Assembly: GCA_002633005.1 (NCBI GenBank)
Contig: NMRA01000661.1
Span: 155,718 to 219,717 of the forward strand
Direction of reading: 5' to 3'
Length of the DNA: 64,000 nt
Origin: Phoronis australis
Lineage: Eukaryota > Phoronida > Phoronidae
The notes under the pieces are model-generated. The model made no database searches. It was not told where the DNA came from and saw only the letters and a program-made list of their open reading frames with translations. Within the stretch, counting starts at the first letter, position 1. Every line of letters begins with the position of its first letter. The translations under genes were made by a program, and so were the position numbers. This document shows, one piece after another, positions 37,701 through 51,600 of this stretch.

Positions 37701-39556
37701 CCGAGGATACAGAGACAAATGTAAAAAATTAAAACTGACACCAGCAGGCATAGCCGTATGCAAGTCAGTTTGAAACTAATGAGCTTGAAGCTCCCTTACT
37801 CCTACAAATAGCAAACTTTCAGAATATTTACATTACTAGTAATTCATCAAACACCTACAGTAAATCCTTACCACAGCAGTCTTGTGGCTGTTCGAGAGAA
37901 TCTTGTGAGTGATGATCCTTTCCTTTGAAGGATCTAATTTCCGCCAGAGATCCATGCCATCTGATTGAACTTTTGAGTTGTAGTAAATGTGCTGGTCCTG
38001 GAAACGGGCAAAAATATTGAATGTAAGGCATAAAAACCTAAATAAGTGCCTTTTGTAAATTAATTTCTTCAGCTGCTAAGTTACCGGTAACACAATTATG
38101 ATGCCTAATTTGACTTAGTGATAACACAATTTTTAAATAATTTGATAGTCAGAAAAATATTTTTGTACAGTTACACACTTTCAAGCTGCAAGGCTTATGA
38201 CTCTACGACTGTCCAAACATGTTTCTACTGAAACACTTTTGTTTTCATTAATCAAACACGGTACTTGATACTAAAAGAATCAATGCTAAATATCAAGAGG
38301 GGATCCATAAATACGGTCCCCCCTGCACGGGGCACTTTTACATTGCTACAGCAGAGGAAAACTTCTATCCACCTTTTTATCCAGAGAGAACCATGGACGG
38401 GGACTAATCTTCCTCAAAGGTGCAAAATGCTCCACGAAAATAAAATATAGCGTGTTGCCTTCTCAGTAAGTGACCAAGGAAAGTGACCCTGGACAGAGTT
38501 GATAGTAGGTACCTCCACAACAGGGTATGGTCCAAGAGTCATCTGACCACTAGTCTTTTTTGTTGTCACACGAGGCGCTGCTGGAGTCGTTGTTGGCATC
38601 GTTGACACAGTTGCTGAAGGGGTGGTTGTTGGGGCCATTACTGGGTTCATAGTCAGCACTTCGGGTGTGGTGTTGTTGAGACTACCCAGCTCCCTCTTGT
38701 GGCGAGGATGTTCAACAAAGGACAGCACATTGTTGCCAAAGGTGTTGACAGTGTATTGGAATGGTTCTGCATCTGAAAAATTGGCGCAGAGTCTTAAACA
38801 GGGTTGCACAGTATGATGTTCCAGAACTTTCAACCTTGGTGATGTAAAAAAATAGTCTGTTACGTCGCCGGTGTATTCTGCAATTGTTGCCGGGACATTC
38901 ATATGTAAATGAACTGTTGTGTTGGTGCGTTCAAATGTTCGACCTGGGTGCGGCAGTCGAGACCCAGTTGTGACATGGTGTAGAGTGTGTAAAAGCCGTT
39001 TGGTCACAATGGAACGTTCGTGCCAATAGTGAAGATGTGTAACATTCAGCGGACAAAGTGGGGACCGCAAGAAAATGGTCATCGAAGTCGGATGCTGAAG
39101 GGATCGAACTGACCACAAGTGGACCATAACGAACTGTGCTAAATGATAAGTTGGACTCTGACTCAGTATTATTAGTTTGGGTGCCACATGGAGAGTGGTC
39201 AACCTCATTATTATACTTATTTGTGTTTGTGTGTAAACGTTTGTTAATGTTGGAAGCTTCAATTAAATATTATTTCTTTTAAACTTGTTTCTATTGAATA
39301 GCCTGGTTAAAGTCAGGTCATGACAGATGTTTCATTTGATGGACAGGTGTAAAGCTATGTAACTCATTAGGTTCCTACAGCATGTATACACTAACCAAAA
39401 CATTTTCATGAGACATCTTTTTGACATGAAAAACAAGTCCACAAAATGTTTAGAGATATGTTATCTCGTGGCAATCTATCAGAATGATTCACTATCTTTG
39501 AAACATCAACAGGTCACTGCAAAACGAGCAATGGATGAACAACAATGACCACCACC

Positions 39557-39616
<60 letters not shown>

Positions 39617-42600
39617 GAATTTGCTTTAAGTACTGTTTTTGTGATTTTTTTCTAATACATTTATTTACCCATAAATCATACCATCGGTAGATATGGCTGG
39701 GGTTGGGTGGCCAAGGTTCACATTGAACAAATATGGATTTTGACACCAAACACTGGGCATACATTGGGTTTGACAAGAAACAACCTCTTGCATTCAAAGT
39801 TTCAACACAAAGCCGTAAACCAATGTTTTGTCACCATGATAACTTCAATCTACCTTTTGTATCCCCTGAGCAACTGATGAATAGAATTGGTATTAAACAA
39901 ATTGTGAAACTGACATGGCAAAGATATTTAGGTCATCCTCATAATAACTAGTGGTAAGGGATAGATGACCACAGATATGCACAAAAGGTAAACAACCTTG
40001 GTCTTTTTGGGTGGTGTTCTGTGTGTTATGTACAGTTTTGTTATTCAGGACATTTACAACACAATCACAACGCATCTACCCTAATTCATTTTTGCCCATC
40101 CTCAAAATGCCCCACATCAAGATACATGTAATAATATATATTTGTGAAGTCTCACTGGTTTGTAAGGAGAACAATTATCAATGTGAAAGTCACATTATAA
40201 ACAAACCAAATATTCAGAACGTACCATTCCCCTTACATTTGCTACACAAGTTCTCCCTTCCTAACACAATAGCGGAGTTGCAACGCCGCCATATTGGAAA
40301 TGGGTCAGAATGTTGCATTGTGGTTAAGCCGATAAACAAGTACGTCGGCAAGCGTGGGGGCGAACCGGCCACAGGGAGATTATACGTGTTGTGTGCCTGG
40401 CATGCAATAACACCAGTTAACGAGATAAAAAATTTAGTAACTACCTGTTTCCCAAGGATCAAGAACTGCGTTAAACATGGGTCAGAGACATTAGTAGAGA
40501 TGGTAGCAAAGGACGACTTCGTGAATTCTTTCCAATTGGTAGCATAAAGTATGCAGCGCTCATTTTGAGAGCGGCAAGAAAACGTATCTTGGAAACTGCC
40601 CAACAATATCTCCCTTCAAAGAAACAGTAACAAAATACTCTACGGCGGTTGGTAGTGAAAAAAAAATCTTGTTTTCGCTTGACCAGAACCAAGCCAACAT
40701 GAGCAATTTTGAGGATAATGCCTCTGCACAATCACCTGTTCTGGGTCAACACACGTAACGTACGCTCACTATAGGTATTACGCGCTAGGATAAAGCGTGC
40801 AGAATATTATTATTTACTTTCTACAAAATTGTGGTGCATTGCTATCAAAATTCGTTGTTAAATTACGATCATTTTTCATAAAATTGTGTTGGAAGTCCCA
40901 GGGCGAAATCTTGCCGACAAATGCGTAGCTGCCGGTCTCGCAATCGTCAATAGGGCTTGAATTCTTGAATAAGAATACAGCTTCGACTCAGCAAATTACC
41001 TGAAATCCTCCTCAAGTTTTCCAAATAGCGTCTCTAAGATTTTTAAGTTCTTGTGGAGACTGGATTAACTGCAGATTAAGTCCAAATCTGCGCTAGATTG
41101 TAGCCCACAACACGATAAAAATCTCTGGAGGAACACACATGTTGTTGTCACGTGACGTTTGTTTTGAAGTTTGTATGCGTATGTGTGAAAGTAAGCGTGC
41201 GTGCAGAGTTCATTTGCCAGAGTAATGTAATGATCTAGGTGTGCATTGTATCCAAAGAAATTAAGTCAAGCAGTCAAGCAGAGCGTGTTTTAATATTTAG
41301 CTTAGCACTTGCTGGCCTCATCTGCTAAAAAACGTTTGAGAATTTTTTCCGTAAGACCGATATGTCATTCATTGAGTCGCCGGGTGAGTAGATGCTTGAC
41401 GGTAGTGTAACAGCTATTTTCCGGAAGATTTGGGGTGCAAGGGTGCGAAGTGGGTCATTTTGACCTTAAAAACACCAATTACGATTAGTTAAATAATTTC
41501 TCTTCAAAAAATGCAAAAGCTTTTTACGGTATTAGAAACTTTCGGAAATTAGTGCCAATACTTATTTGCCGATGCTTTGTTACCCGTTTCATGAATAGAT
41601 AGTTCCCGACTAAATGTCTTCGATGACAGCCGGTACATTATGCAGCTCGCGCTTCTTGGCCGCGTGCTAACACTGGTCGATTTTTTATTAGTCTTCGATT
41701 CACAGTTTTCACGTGTACAAAGAAGTTTGGATTCCTGTTGAGGCCGGAGAAGATCTTTAACTGAAAGAAACAATGCAAGGCCGCTGACAAGTGCGCTGCA
41801 TCTCTTTTCAAAGTCCACACCCGCGTAGTGGGGCACATCCCTCGCAAGAGCAGCAAAACTTGTGCGTTCTTTTTGAATCGCGGCGTAAGTTTGAAGTGAA
41901 TACGGACATAACGGTGAGGCTCGTGGTCTACAAATTCAGGACTGTCGGATCTTTCAATTGATAAATTGGAGACGTTAGAACTGTAGGTAAGGGCATTTTT
42001 CGCAAGTAGTTCATGGGCTGGGCGCTTACTTTAGCAAAGTCTGAAAACGCGTTGGGGCACTTGTTGGGGCATGGGCGCTTATTAGGGCGAATAGCGGCAG
42101 AATTGCATACCGCAGCATAGTTTAATGCACACAAATCACACGTCATGCAAACCAATCGGCCATTCCATTTACCCTTATCAATCCCAGTAGCCTTTGCGCA
42201 CCCTAATTTCCGGACATGCGCAATCGTTAAATCAGTTCGGTTGCAACTCCGCTATTTTGTACCTACAAATTTAATACACTGTTAACAGTCTGGTTTATAA
42301 GCTCATGTAAGCGCCCAACTCCTCCTTTGCTTAACACTTTCAGATCGAGCATCTACCGCTCAGACTAGTGGGAGCATCCACCCATAATTTGCACACCAGA
42401 TTTGATTTTCAAATGCAGAAGCGGCATCAATTTCTAGTGTAATTATGGCCATAACCGCAACATGGCCATCAGATAAGTACATTAAAAATGGTGGCATCAT
42501 CTGATTTACCACACAAGACAGCCGCAAGTAGAATTTTATTTTGAAAACTTTCTCAACAAAAACGAACAATAACAAGAGCAACGCGGATCATTGAAATGCG

Positions 42601-45600
42601 CCCACGAATGCATCCCCATCAGGGTGCTTCTAGGGTTTCTTAGTTGTATTATAAAAGGGCTACTAGATAGCGCAAAATTTAATGTACAATCCATTCCAAA
42701 ACGGGAACATGTTATCGCCTCCTTAACAAAAAGTTTACCAGATTTCATAAAATTTGTCAAGGAACTCCAGAGAAACAGAAGAAAATGGAAGAAAAAATGA
42801 TATAGCCAATAGGGGACACAGCGTTTGTTAGATCCGCCTAAGTCGTCGTTGTCTATTGTTAGCTTATATAGATACACTAAATAAATTTAATAAAGATCCT
42901 GCAATGGGTTTAGGAGATACAGCTAGGTGGCACAAATCACCTCAACTTCATCTAAAAGCAAGAGGATAGTGTCATCTCACTAATGCCAATATTACAAATT
43001 TTATGAAAATACATTACGGACTTTTGAGGTACAGAGGTAAAATGTAAAAAACTGAAATTGCCAATAGGGGACATAAAGTCATGGTCGTCCGTTGCCAACA
43101 TCATATAAACACACCAGCTAAATTTAGTGAAGATCCTACAAACGATTTAGGAGATACATCCATGAACACAAAAAAACTGCCACTAGGAGGCACCACAGAA
43201 CTCAAAGTCATCAGAAAATCATCATGACCCGTCCTCTTCATAGTAAAAACAGACATGCAAATTTTCACAATCATCCTTGGAGCGATTAGTTGATAAAGGG
43301 TTGGACCCCAAAAATAGCAGACTGGGAAAGGAAAAAATGGCCACTAGGTGGCGCAACCTGCATCAAATCCATTCGGAAATGGGAAGATAGCGTCACCTCA
43401 CTCACAGATGCCTATAATGCCAAATTTTATGAAAATCCGTTAAGGAATTTTGAAGATACAGAGGTAAACATAAAAAAACTAAAATTGCTACTACGAGGCA
43501 CACCAGTAGTCTGATCCATTCGAAAGTCGTTGTCATCATTGTCAAATTTAATAAAAAATCCTGTAAACAATTTAAGCGCTAAAGCCATAAATCCCAAATA
43601 TGCCGGAAGGGCACCAACGCCAACAAACGTGTCAGAGGCCCACGGTGACTGGTGCAGGCTTTCAAGCAGCTTTAGGCAAAAAAGTACAAAAAAGTAGGAA
43701 CTGTGAATTGAAAAGCAGAAAACAGTAGCCCGAGACAAGCCCATAGCCAGTATTGTGCAGGACTGGTTCAGAATTCTGGAACGGTGGACCTTTTTTATTT
43801 TGAAAAAGGTGAAAACTGTAGAGTTTTCAGTAAGGCCCTTGACGCAGCGTAATTAGGGGAAATGGAAATCTCTGTGCACAATGACGACTCTCTGCTCCAC
43901 ATTCCTGAGATGAGACGAAAATGAGGATGCTGTGACAATTGCTCTTATAACACGGGACTCAAATTCAGATAAGTATTCTGGTCCAGAAAGAGAACGTTAT
44001 CGTGTTACCTCCAGCCAAAGTTTCAAATCAGGCATGTTTAAATGATTGATTACACCTCATTACATACTCAGACGAAATTTATAGTCTGAAAATGCCTTAA
44101 AGAAATTTTTTATTTGGTTGTATCTTTGCACGTTACTTACATCACTGAAAATAGTAATAGTCACATCTGACGCAGCCAAGTCAAGTTATTTTTGAAATTC
44201 ATCCTGGTACGGGAATTGGGGATAGTAAGGCCTATAAAAGATCTCCCAGCCGCAGAGCATCTAAAGCCGCGCACCGTACCAGTGACTGCTGGCAACTCAT
44301 CGGAGACTCAACTTTAACATCCTTCGCCGCAGAGATAACAACTCTTGGGCTGTCTCCGGTGAGTCCATTCTTTGTTGAATGATGTTTAGGTAAATTCTAA
44401 AGGTTCACTACTCTGAAGGATAACTACACCGAGAATATCTATAATTTCGAACTCAGGATTAATTTTTATACTTCTGCAGGTAAAAGTAAACGACACCTCA
44501 GTTATCAGATGCACTGAGCGTTGTACCTATACCGAAAACAACATCGGGGTACTATTGATTTCATGTGCATACGAAATTGCCTGCACATCTTACGAATGTG
44601 GAAAAATGAATAATTTTTTGGATTTTAAAAGGATAACAAACCAGGATTTGGCCTATTGAAAGATACTAAAAATGACATTCCCATCCAGTTCTCTGCATAA
44701 TGCCCTGTAACCCTTGATAACCCTCAAAGCTTGTTGAAGTTCTTAAAAGTTTGCTAAACAGACAAGCGTGACCTACACTTTTTTGCCAATAGCGGAGTTG
44801 CAACGCCGCCATATTGGAAATGGGTCAGAATGTTGCATTGTGGTTAAGCCGGTAAACAAGTACGTCGGCAAGCATGGGGGCGAACCGACCACAGGGAGGT
44901 TATACGTGTTGTGTGCCTGGCATGCTATAATACCAGTTAGCGAAATAAAAAATTTAGTTACTACCTGTTTCCCAAGGATCAAGAACTGCGTTAAACATGG
45001 GTCAGAGACATCGGTAGAGCTGGTAGCAAAGGCCGACTTCGTGAATTCTTTCCGACTTCGTAGCATAAAGTGTGCAGCGCTCATTTTGAGGGCGGCAAGA
45101 AAACGTATCTTAGAAACTGCCCAACAATATCTCCCTTCAAAGAAACAGTAACAAATACTCCACGGCGGTTGGTAGTGAAAAAAAAAACTTGTTTTCGCTT
45201 GACCAGAACCAAGCCAACATGAGCAATTTTGAGGATAATGCCTCTGCACAATCACCTGTTCTGGGTCGACTCACTTAACGTATGCACACTATATGCATTA
45301 CGCGCTAAGATAAAGCGTGCAGATTATTATTATTTACTTTCTACAAAATTGTGGTACATTGCTATCAAAATTCGTTGTTAAATTACGATCATTTTTCATA
45401 AAATTTTGTTGAAGTTCCAGGGCGAAATCTTGCCGACAAATGCGTAGCTGCTGGTCTCGCAATCGTCGATAGGGCTTGAATTCTTAAATAAGAATACAGC
45501 TTTGACTCAACAAATTACCTGAAATCCTCCTCAAGTTTTCCAAATAGCGTCTCTAAGATTTTTAAGTTCTTGTGAAGTCTGGATTAACTGCAGATTAAGT

Positions 45601-48600
45601 CCAAATCTGGCGCTAGATTGTAGCACGCAACCCGAGAAAAATCTCTGTGGGAACACATGTTGTTGTCACGTGACGTTTGTTTTGAAGTTTGTATGCGTGT
45701 GTGTGAGAGTAAGCGTGCGTGTGCTTGTCAGAGTTCATTTGCCAGAGTAATGTAATGATCTAGGTGTGCATTGTATCCAAAAAAAAAAAAAAAAATCAAG
45801 CAGTCAAGCAGGGCGTGTTTTAATATTTACGACTTAGCACTTGCTGGCCTCATCTGCTAAAAACGTTCGAGAATTTTTTCGGTAAGACCGACATGTCACT
45901 CATTGAGTCGCCGGGTGAGTGGATGCGTGACCGTAGTGTAACAGCTATTTCCCGGAAGATTTGGGGTGTAAGGGTGCGAAGTGGGTCATTTTGACCTTAA
46001 AAACACCAATTATGATTAGTTAAATAATTTCTCTTAAAAATAATGCAGAAGCTTTTTACGGTATTGGAAACTTTCGGAAATTAGTGCCAATATTTATTTG
46101 CCGATGCTATGTTACCCGATTAATCTTCGATGACAGTCGGTACATTATGCAGCGCGCGCTTCTTGGTCGCGTGCTAACACTGGTCGAGTTTTTTTTTTTA
46201 GTCTTCGATTCACGGTTTTCACATGCACAAAGAAGTTTGAGGCCGGAGAAGATCTGTACTGGAAAGAAACAATGCAATCCCGCTCTTTGACAAGTACGCT
46301 GTGTCTGTTTTCAAAGTCCAGACCCGCGTAGTGGGGCACATCCCTCGCAAGAGCAGCAAAACTTCTGCGTTCTTTTTGAATCGCGGCGTAAGTTTGAAGT
46401 GTATACGGACATAACGGTGAGGCTCGTGGTCCGTTACAAATTCAGGCTGTCGGATCTTTCAATTGATAAATTGGAGACGTTAGAACTGTAGGTAAGGGCA
46501 TTTTTCGCATGTAGTTCATGGGCTGGGCGCTTACTTTAGCAAAGTCTGAAAACGCGTTGGGGCACTTGTTGAGCCATGGGCGCTAATTAGGGCGAATAGC
46601 GGCAGAATTACATACAGCAGCGTAGTTTAATGCACACAAATTACACGTCGTGCAAACCAGTCGGTCATCCCATTTACCATCAACAATCCCAGTAGCCTTT
46701 GCGCACCCTAATTTCAGGACATGCGCAATCGTTAAATCGATTCGGTTGCAACTCCGCTATTACACAGCAGCTGTGGGAAGACCATACACCAAGGAGCATA
46801 TTATGTCCAAACTGTGACATGGGTTGTATGAATTTTCAATAGATTCTTTTCTTAAAAAGGATACTAAATCATGTTTTGAGGATTTCAGCCAATCCTTGTT
46901 CTCATACCTGCTGATGCATCATCGGCGTCAATCTTGAAAGATAAAAGCAGGAATCAAGTAAGAATTCATACCTGCTCTCCCACAAGTTGGACATTATGAT
47001 CATTAGTAGGTAAGTCTTTTCAGATATAGATGCCATGCAATTTGCCTAGGTCTTACTTGGCCCTATAGAAGACTTTGAAATGGAGTTTTCTACTTTTCCT
47101 CAAAACTTTTACATTACAGAGCATTATTTTGTTTCAGAGAACTGGAAAGGAAAGTCGTTTTTAGTATCTGTTAATAGGCCGAAACCGGGTTTGGTACACT
47201 CTTAACTCAGAAGATTGATGCCAGTGTAGCAAGTGACAGAACCGATTTTTGGTGGAAATCATCATAAATTGTAACACGGTTTAGCACCCTTTTAAAACAA
47301 TATGAAATAGGAATGTTGGTTGTCAGCCACGTTACATTCATCAAACCCATGTCAAGATCGCATCATTTCACAAAGCGGCTGCAGGGCTTTATCCAGGATT
47401 TCGAAAACAGGGTGTCCAAAATGGGGTTCCAAATATTCCAGAGTGTCCATGATTGCAACAACGCATTTTCCCCACACCCTACCACCATTCACCAGTAACC
47501 TCCCACCCCAAACACACACAGTAGGGCTTTTTACAAAAATGAGTAGAACAAGGCTTTTGCATTTAAGTTTTAAAAAACAGCTCCCTTGAAGTGAGCTTTT
47601 TTACTAAAAAAACTGCGTGGATCAAGACATTTATGGGTAAATTTACGAAAACAACCAAACAGTTTACCATCTGAACATACATTACAAATATTGGTTGAAC
47701 GATGAGTGCACTGTTTTTGGTGATCCCAAGTCAAATTTCTGTTATAAAGTTTATCATATCATCTTAACAAGCTTTATATTCTGTACAATGAGTCATCAAA
47801 GCTGCAGTTACCAACAAAAGAAAAATGCACAGATGATGGTTTATATTTTTGCAACAGGTGTCACTGCTGCTCCATATCAAAACACACATAGAAAAGCATG
47901 AAACAGGTGCAAACTCAAACATTTTAAATTGGAATACTCTTGTGGTACAATATATTATTAAAATAATGACATTTATTTCGATTTTGATGTTAAAAAAGAT
48001 GAAAAACATGAAACTACAACTCTACAACACCACTTTGAAGTTAACCAAGGTCGGTGTCCGTGTACTGAATTACATATAGAGTTAATTCGTTGAAAGCAGA
48101 GACTGCAGTGGTACAGGTTTTAGCAACCAAATACCTGCTAATGATTGAGAGGTCTTCTCAATACTTTGAACCTAGTTTGAACATTGCAACATTTTTTGAA
48201 AGAGCCAACACTTCTCTCTAGAACTGTCTTGCATTTTTCATTAACTAGGAGTGGGTGTCCAAACTGGAGAAATTCTGCATGAATGCCTGTGCAGCTAAGC
48301 TACTTAATAGGGCCAGTCTGCACCTCAACCTCACCCCATGGAACCGTGCGCATGGCGGTCGAAACTAAATGTAGTTAGAAGGCTACCCTGTCCCTGCCAG
48401 TCTTCACAAAATCAAAGTCCCATTCAGTCTTCTTAAATTGAAAACTGGCGTTGGTCGCTTCCCATGCCCCAGATGTTGTCCCCGGTTGAGAAAGAGTTGT
48501 CAGTTAGATCCAAGAATCACGATTGTCAGTGTTTGGAAATGAGCTCATTTGTAAACACTGTAAGCAAATTTGTTTTAAGACTATTCAAAGTTAACCTTCA

Positions 48601-51600
48601 GAATAGTGTATGCAAGGCTGTGTACCATTGACAAGAGAATACTTTCTTCATTGACTAATAAAGTTTTTTATTAGGTCTAGACCTTAACTTATCCCTAATG
48701 CTCATCGGGATTTTCTCAGTGCAAGAACACATAGAAGTTAAATGTCTGGTTTTTGTTTGAGCAACAACAGAGGACTACCTATGGCGAACTTACCCTGAGC
48801 ATGTACTAAATAGGTAGTGCTGACCATAACCTGGCCATAACCTAAAGACTATACATTTACCCTGTTTTATATTGGTAATGGGATATTAAGATATGACTGT
48901 AACCAGGAATGAGAAAGTCAATCACCCATGATTGAGGAAAGTTTTAAGGCACTTTCATATTGACTTAAACCTCTGGTCTGAGCAGAGGGTCGACGTAACC
49001 AGCACTGAGTTAACTGGACCATTCATACTGGCTTCGGTAGTTAATAAACATCGAAGTAAACGCTAGGTGATGCTGTCATCATCGAAGTTATCGCAAGGTA
49101 GCCCTGCACGCTAAGATTTTTTTTCACTGTGACAATTTGGGAACATTCACTTGTGCGAATTGACATTAAACTTTTTTTTAATAGATTGGTTATTATTAAA
49201 GCAAAACACAATGTAAGCAGCTATTAGTGACGGCACTACCCTGAAATTGTTGACGATAACAGTGGCACCTGACGATAACTTCTATTGGACGGAAGTTAAC
49301 TGTTCATACTGCACCCCAGTGTTGACACTGCTCTGTTAAATCCACCTGTTAACTTTGATGTTAACTGAAGCTGTTAACTTCAATCCAGTTAAGTGTTCAT
49401 ATTGACCACAACTCCCCATATCATCAACACATAGACATTAGCATGAAAGGCCCTTTAACAGTGAGATTACCAAACCTTGCCTGTGGTCAGACAACCTTTT
49501 GTGAATAATTTCCAAGCTGATGGAGCATTTTTGGGCACCACTAAGGTAGCCAACTAGCCAACACAATAGTTAGTCTAGTTGACTGGGGTAAGTTTACAAG
49601 TAAGGAAATGAATATTATCATAAAAATTGACAGTATTTTATTGGAATAATGCCAAGTAGCTACACACATGTTACCCAGTGCAGTCAACTAGCCACCCTTA
49701 TTTGCTTAAACTACCAGCATGTGACTATAGACTCATCCTGTCTCATGTAAATGTAATTGCTTTCATGCCTGGGAAAAATATCCTGAGGGTGATACAGGGT
49801 CATAACTTCTTCAAATGCTGGTCAGTTTTGACCATTAAAAACCATTGCTGATTAGTGGTCCTCTGTCAGTACAGACTTAACTGGGGTCTGAGTGGAGGGT
49901 CCATGTAAACTGCGAGGTTAACTGAAACATTCACACTGGCTTTGGAACTTGTAGTTAACGGACATCAAATTCAACAGTAGGTGATGCTGTTGACAGTGCA
50001 AAAGTGACTTCTGCTAGATCACACACGGATTCGGTGGGCACAAATTCAAGAACCACCTATAGTGGTACGTTAATTCAAAGAAAGAAAAATAAATGCTTCT
50101 GTCCATCCTCCCATTCTTTGATTAATACGACAGTTTAGTTCACTAAATTATTTTAGCTAGTAAAAATGAAATGGGATCGAAATTCTCTTGTTGTGTCAGG
50201 CACAGTCACTGGATTTGGCACCAATTTTTCTTCCATTTTTAATAAGGCATTAGCACACCCCACCGCCCAGCACCCCAGAGGAAACTGGCCCGCATGTTTA
50301 TAGTGCACTTGGATCTGTTTAGGAAAAATAGTTAGGTAGTTCAAATATAGGTCCAGAAATTAGGGAGACCGGGCTTTAAGATGATACCAAAATGTTAATA
50401 GTGCCCAATTCTAATTTTTTGTACCTTTTCCCAGAATTGCCCTAAAGAAGCCACTACGTAGTGGCACAGGTTTAGGAGAATGATACTGCAGTGGACGCCA
50501 GACACCCAGACCGGGATATGGCCAATATGCATCCTACATACGCTTATGTGGGCGAATAAAAATGGTCAGGGAGTTTCTAGTAGCCAGTTTGAGGACACAT
50601 TTTACAGTATTGAAGTCACTGCTGGTGTGATATTGCTAGATGCTTCAGTCAAAAGGCTCTTAGATCAGATTTTCTAATAATGGCATGGGCTGGTGCTGGT
50701 AGTTCTTATACATGTCTTATGACAAAGTACAAAGTACCATCATTTCGATATGCTTTGTTTCCAATGCACATCAATCCATCCATCACAAAGCTGATGGACA
50801 ATTTTCGAGTTTGGGGAATTGCTAAAACCATTTTTGGACGCATCTTGATTTAGATGTTTGGCACACAATCACAGATGTGTGGGGATCTAAACACCCATGC
50901 AATATATTTATTGACTGAATGTTCCATGATTCCTAGTTCCAAATTTGATTTGAAAATGAAAAATTGAAACACTGCTCAATATTTCAATTTTCATGAATCA
51001 TTTTTAATAGAATCATGAAATATTGACAGTAAAAGTTCTACTATTCAATTTCAAATTGAATTTTCAAAATCAATTCATGTATAAGTTCAAAGCGAAAATT
51101 GAACTGGAAACCTACAAACAGACCTTAATTTAAGTTTTTAGATGTTGCAAGCAGTATGGAACTAGGTGTCACAAATGCTCTAATAGTGCTACGTATCATT
51201 TGCTTAAACATTCAAATTACTTGTGTATGTAAAACAGGGTTGGACTTCCACACAGCGAAAGTGTCAAGTGCCATGTACATCACACTCAAATTGCACGTCA
51301 AATATCAACTTGCACATGTCAAAATTGATATTGCGTAAACACATTTTTCTCCAAAATTAATAAGGCAAGTAAACTGCACTGAAATCAAGCCCTTCGAAAG
51401 AACTTAATCACTCCGACTTTTTACATTTCACTTGTCTCTCTGCCTTCTGTATTTTTCAACCTAGCGGTCATCACATGAACTACTAGTAAAACATTCACTG
51501 GGCTCATTGGCTGGCTGGCATACATGTTGTCATTAGGTCAAAAACTTTAAGGGTAGAAGATGGCAGACAATTTGATTCATAACATTGTTAGACAAAGGTG

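Noticed and set aside
38414-39262. 282-codon minus-strand open frame taken as one exon
   Set aside because: Only 38513-38772 is flanked by splice sites of the right phase and shows protein-like composition; the rest is intron that happens to be open.
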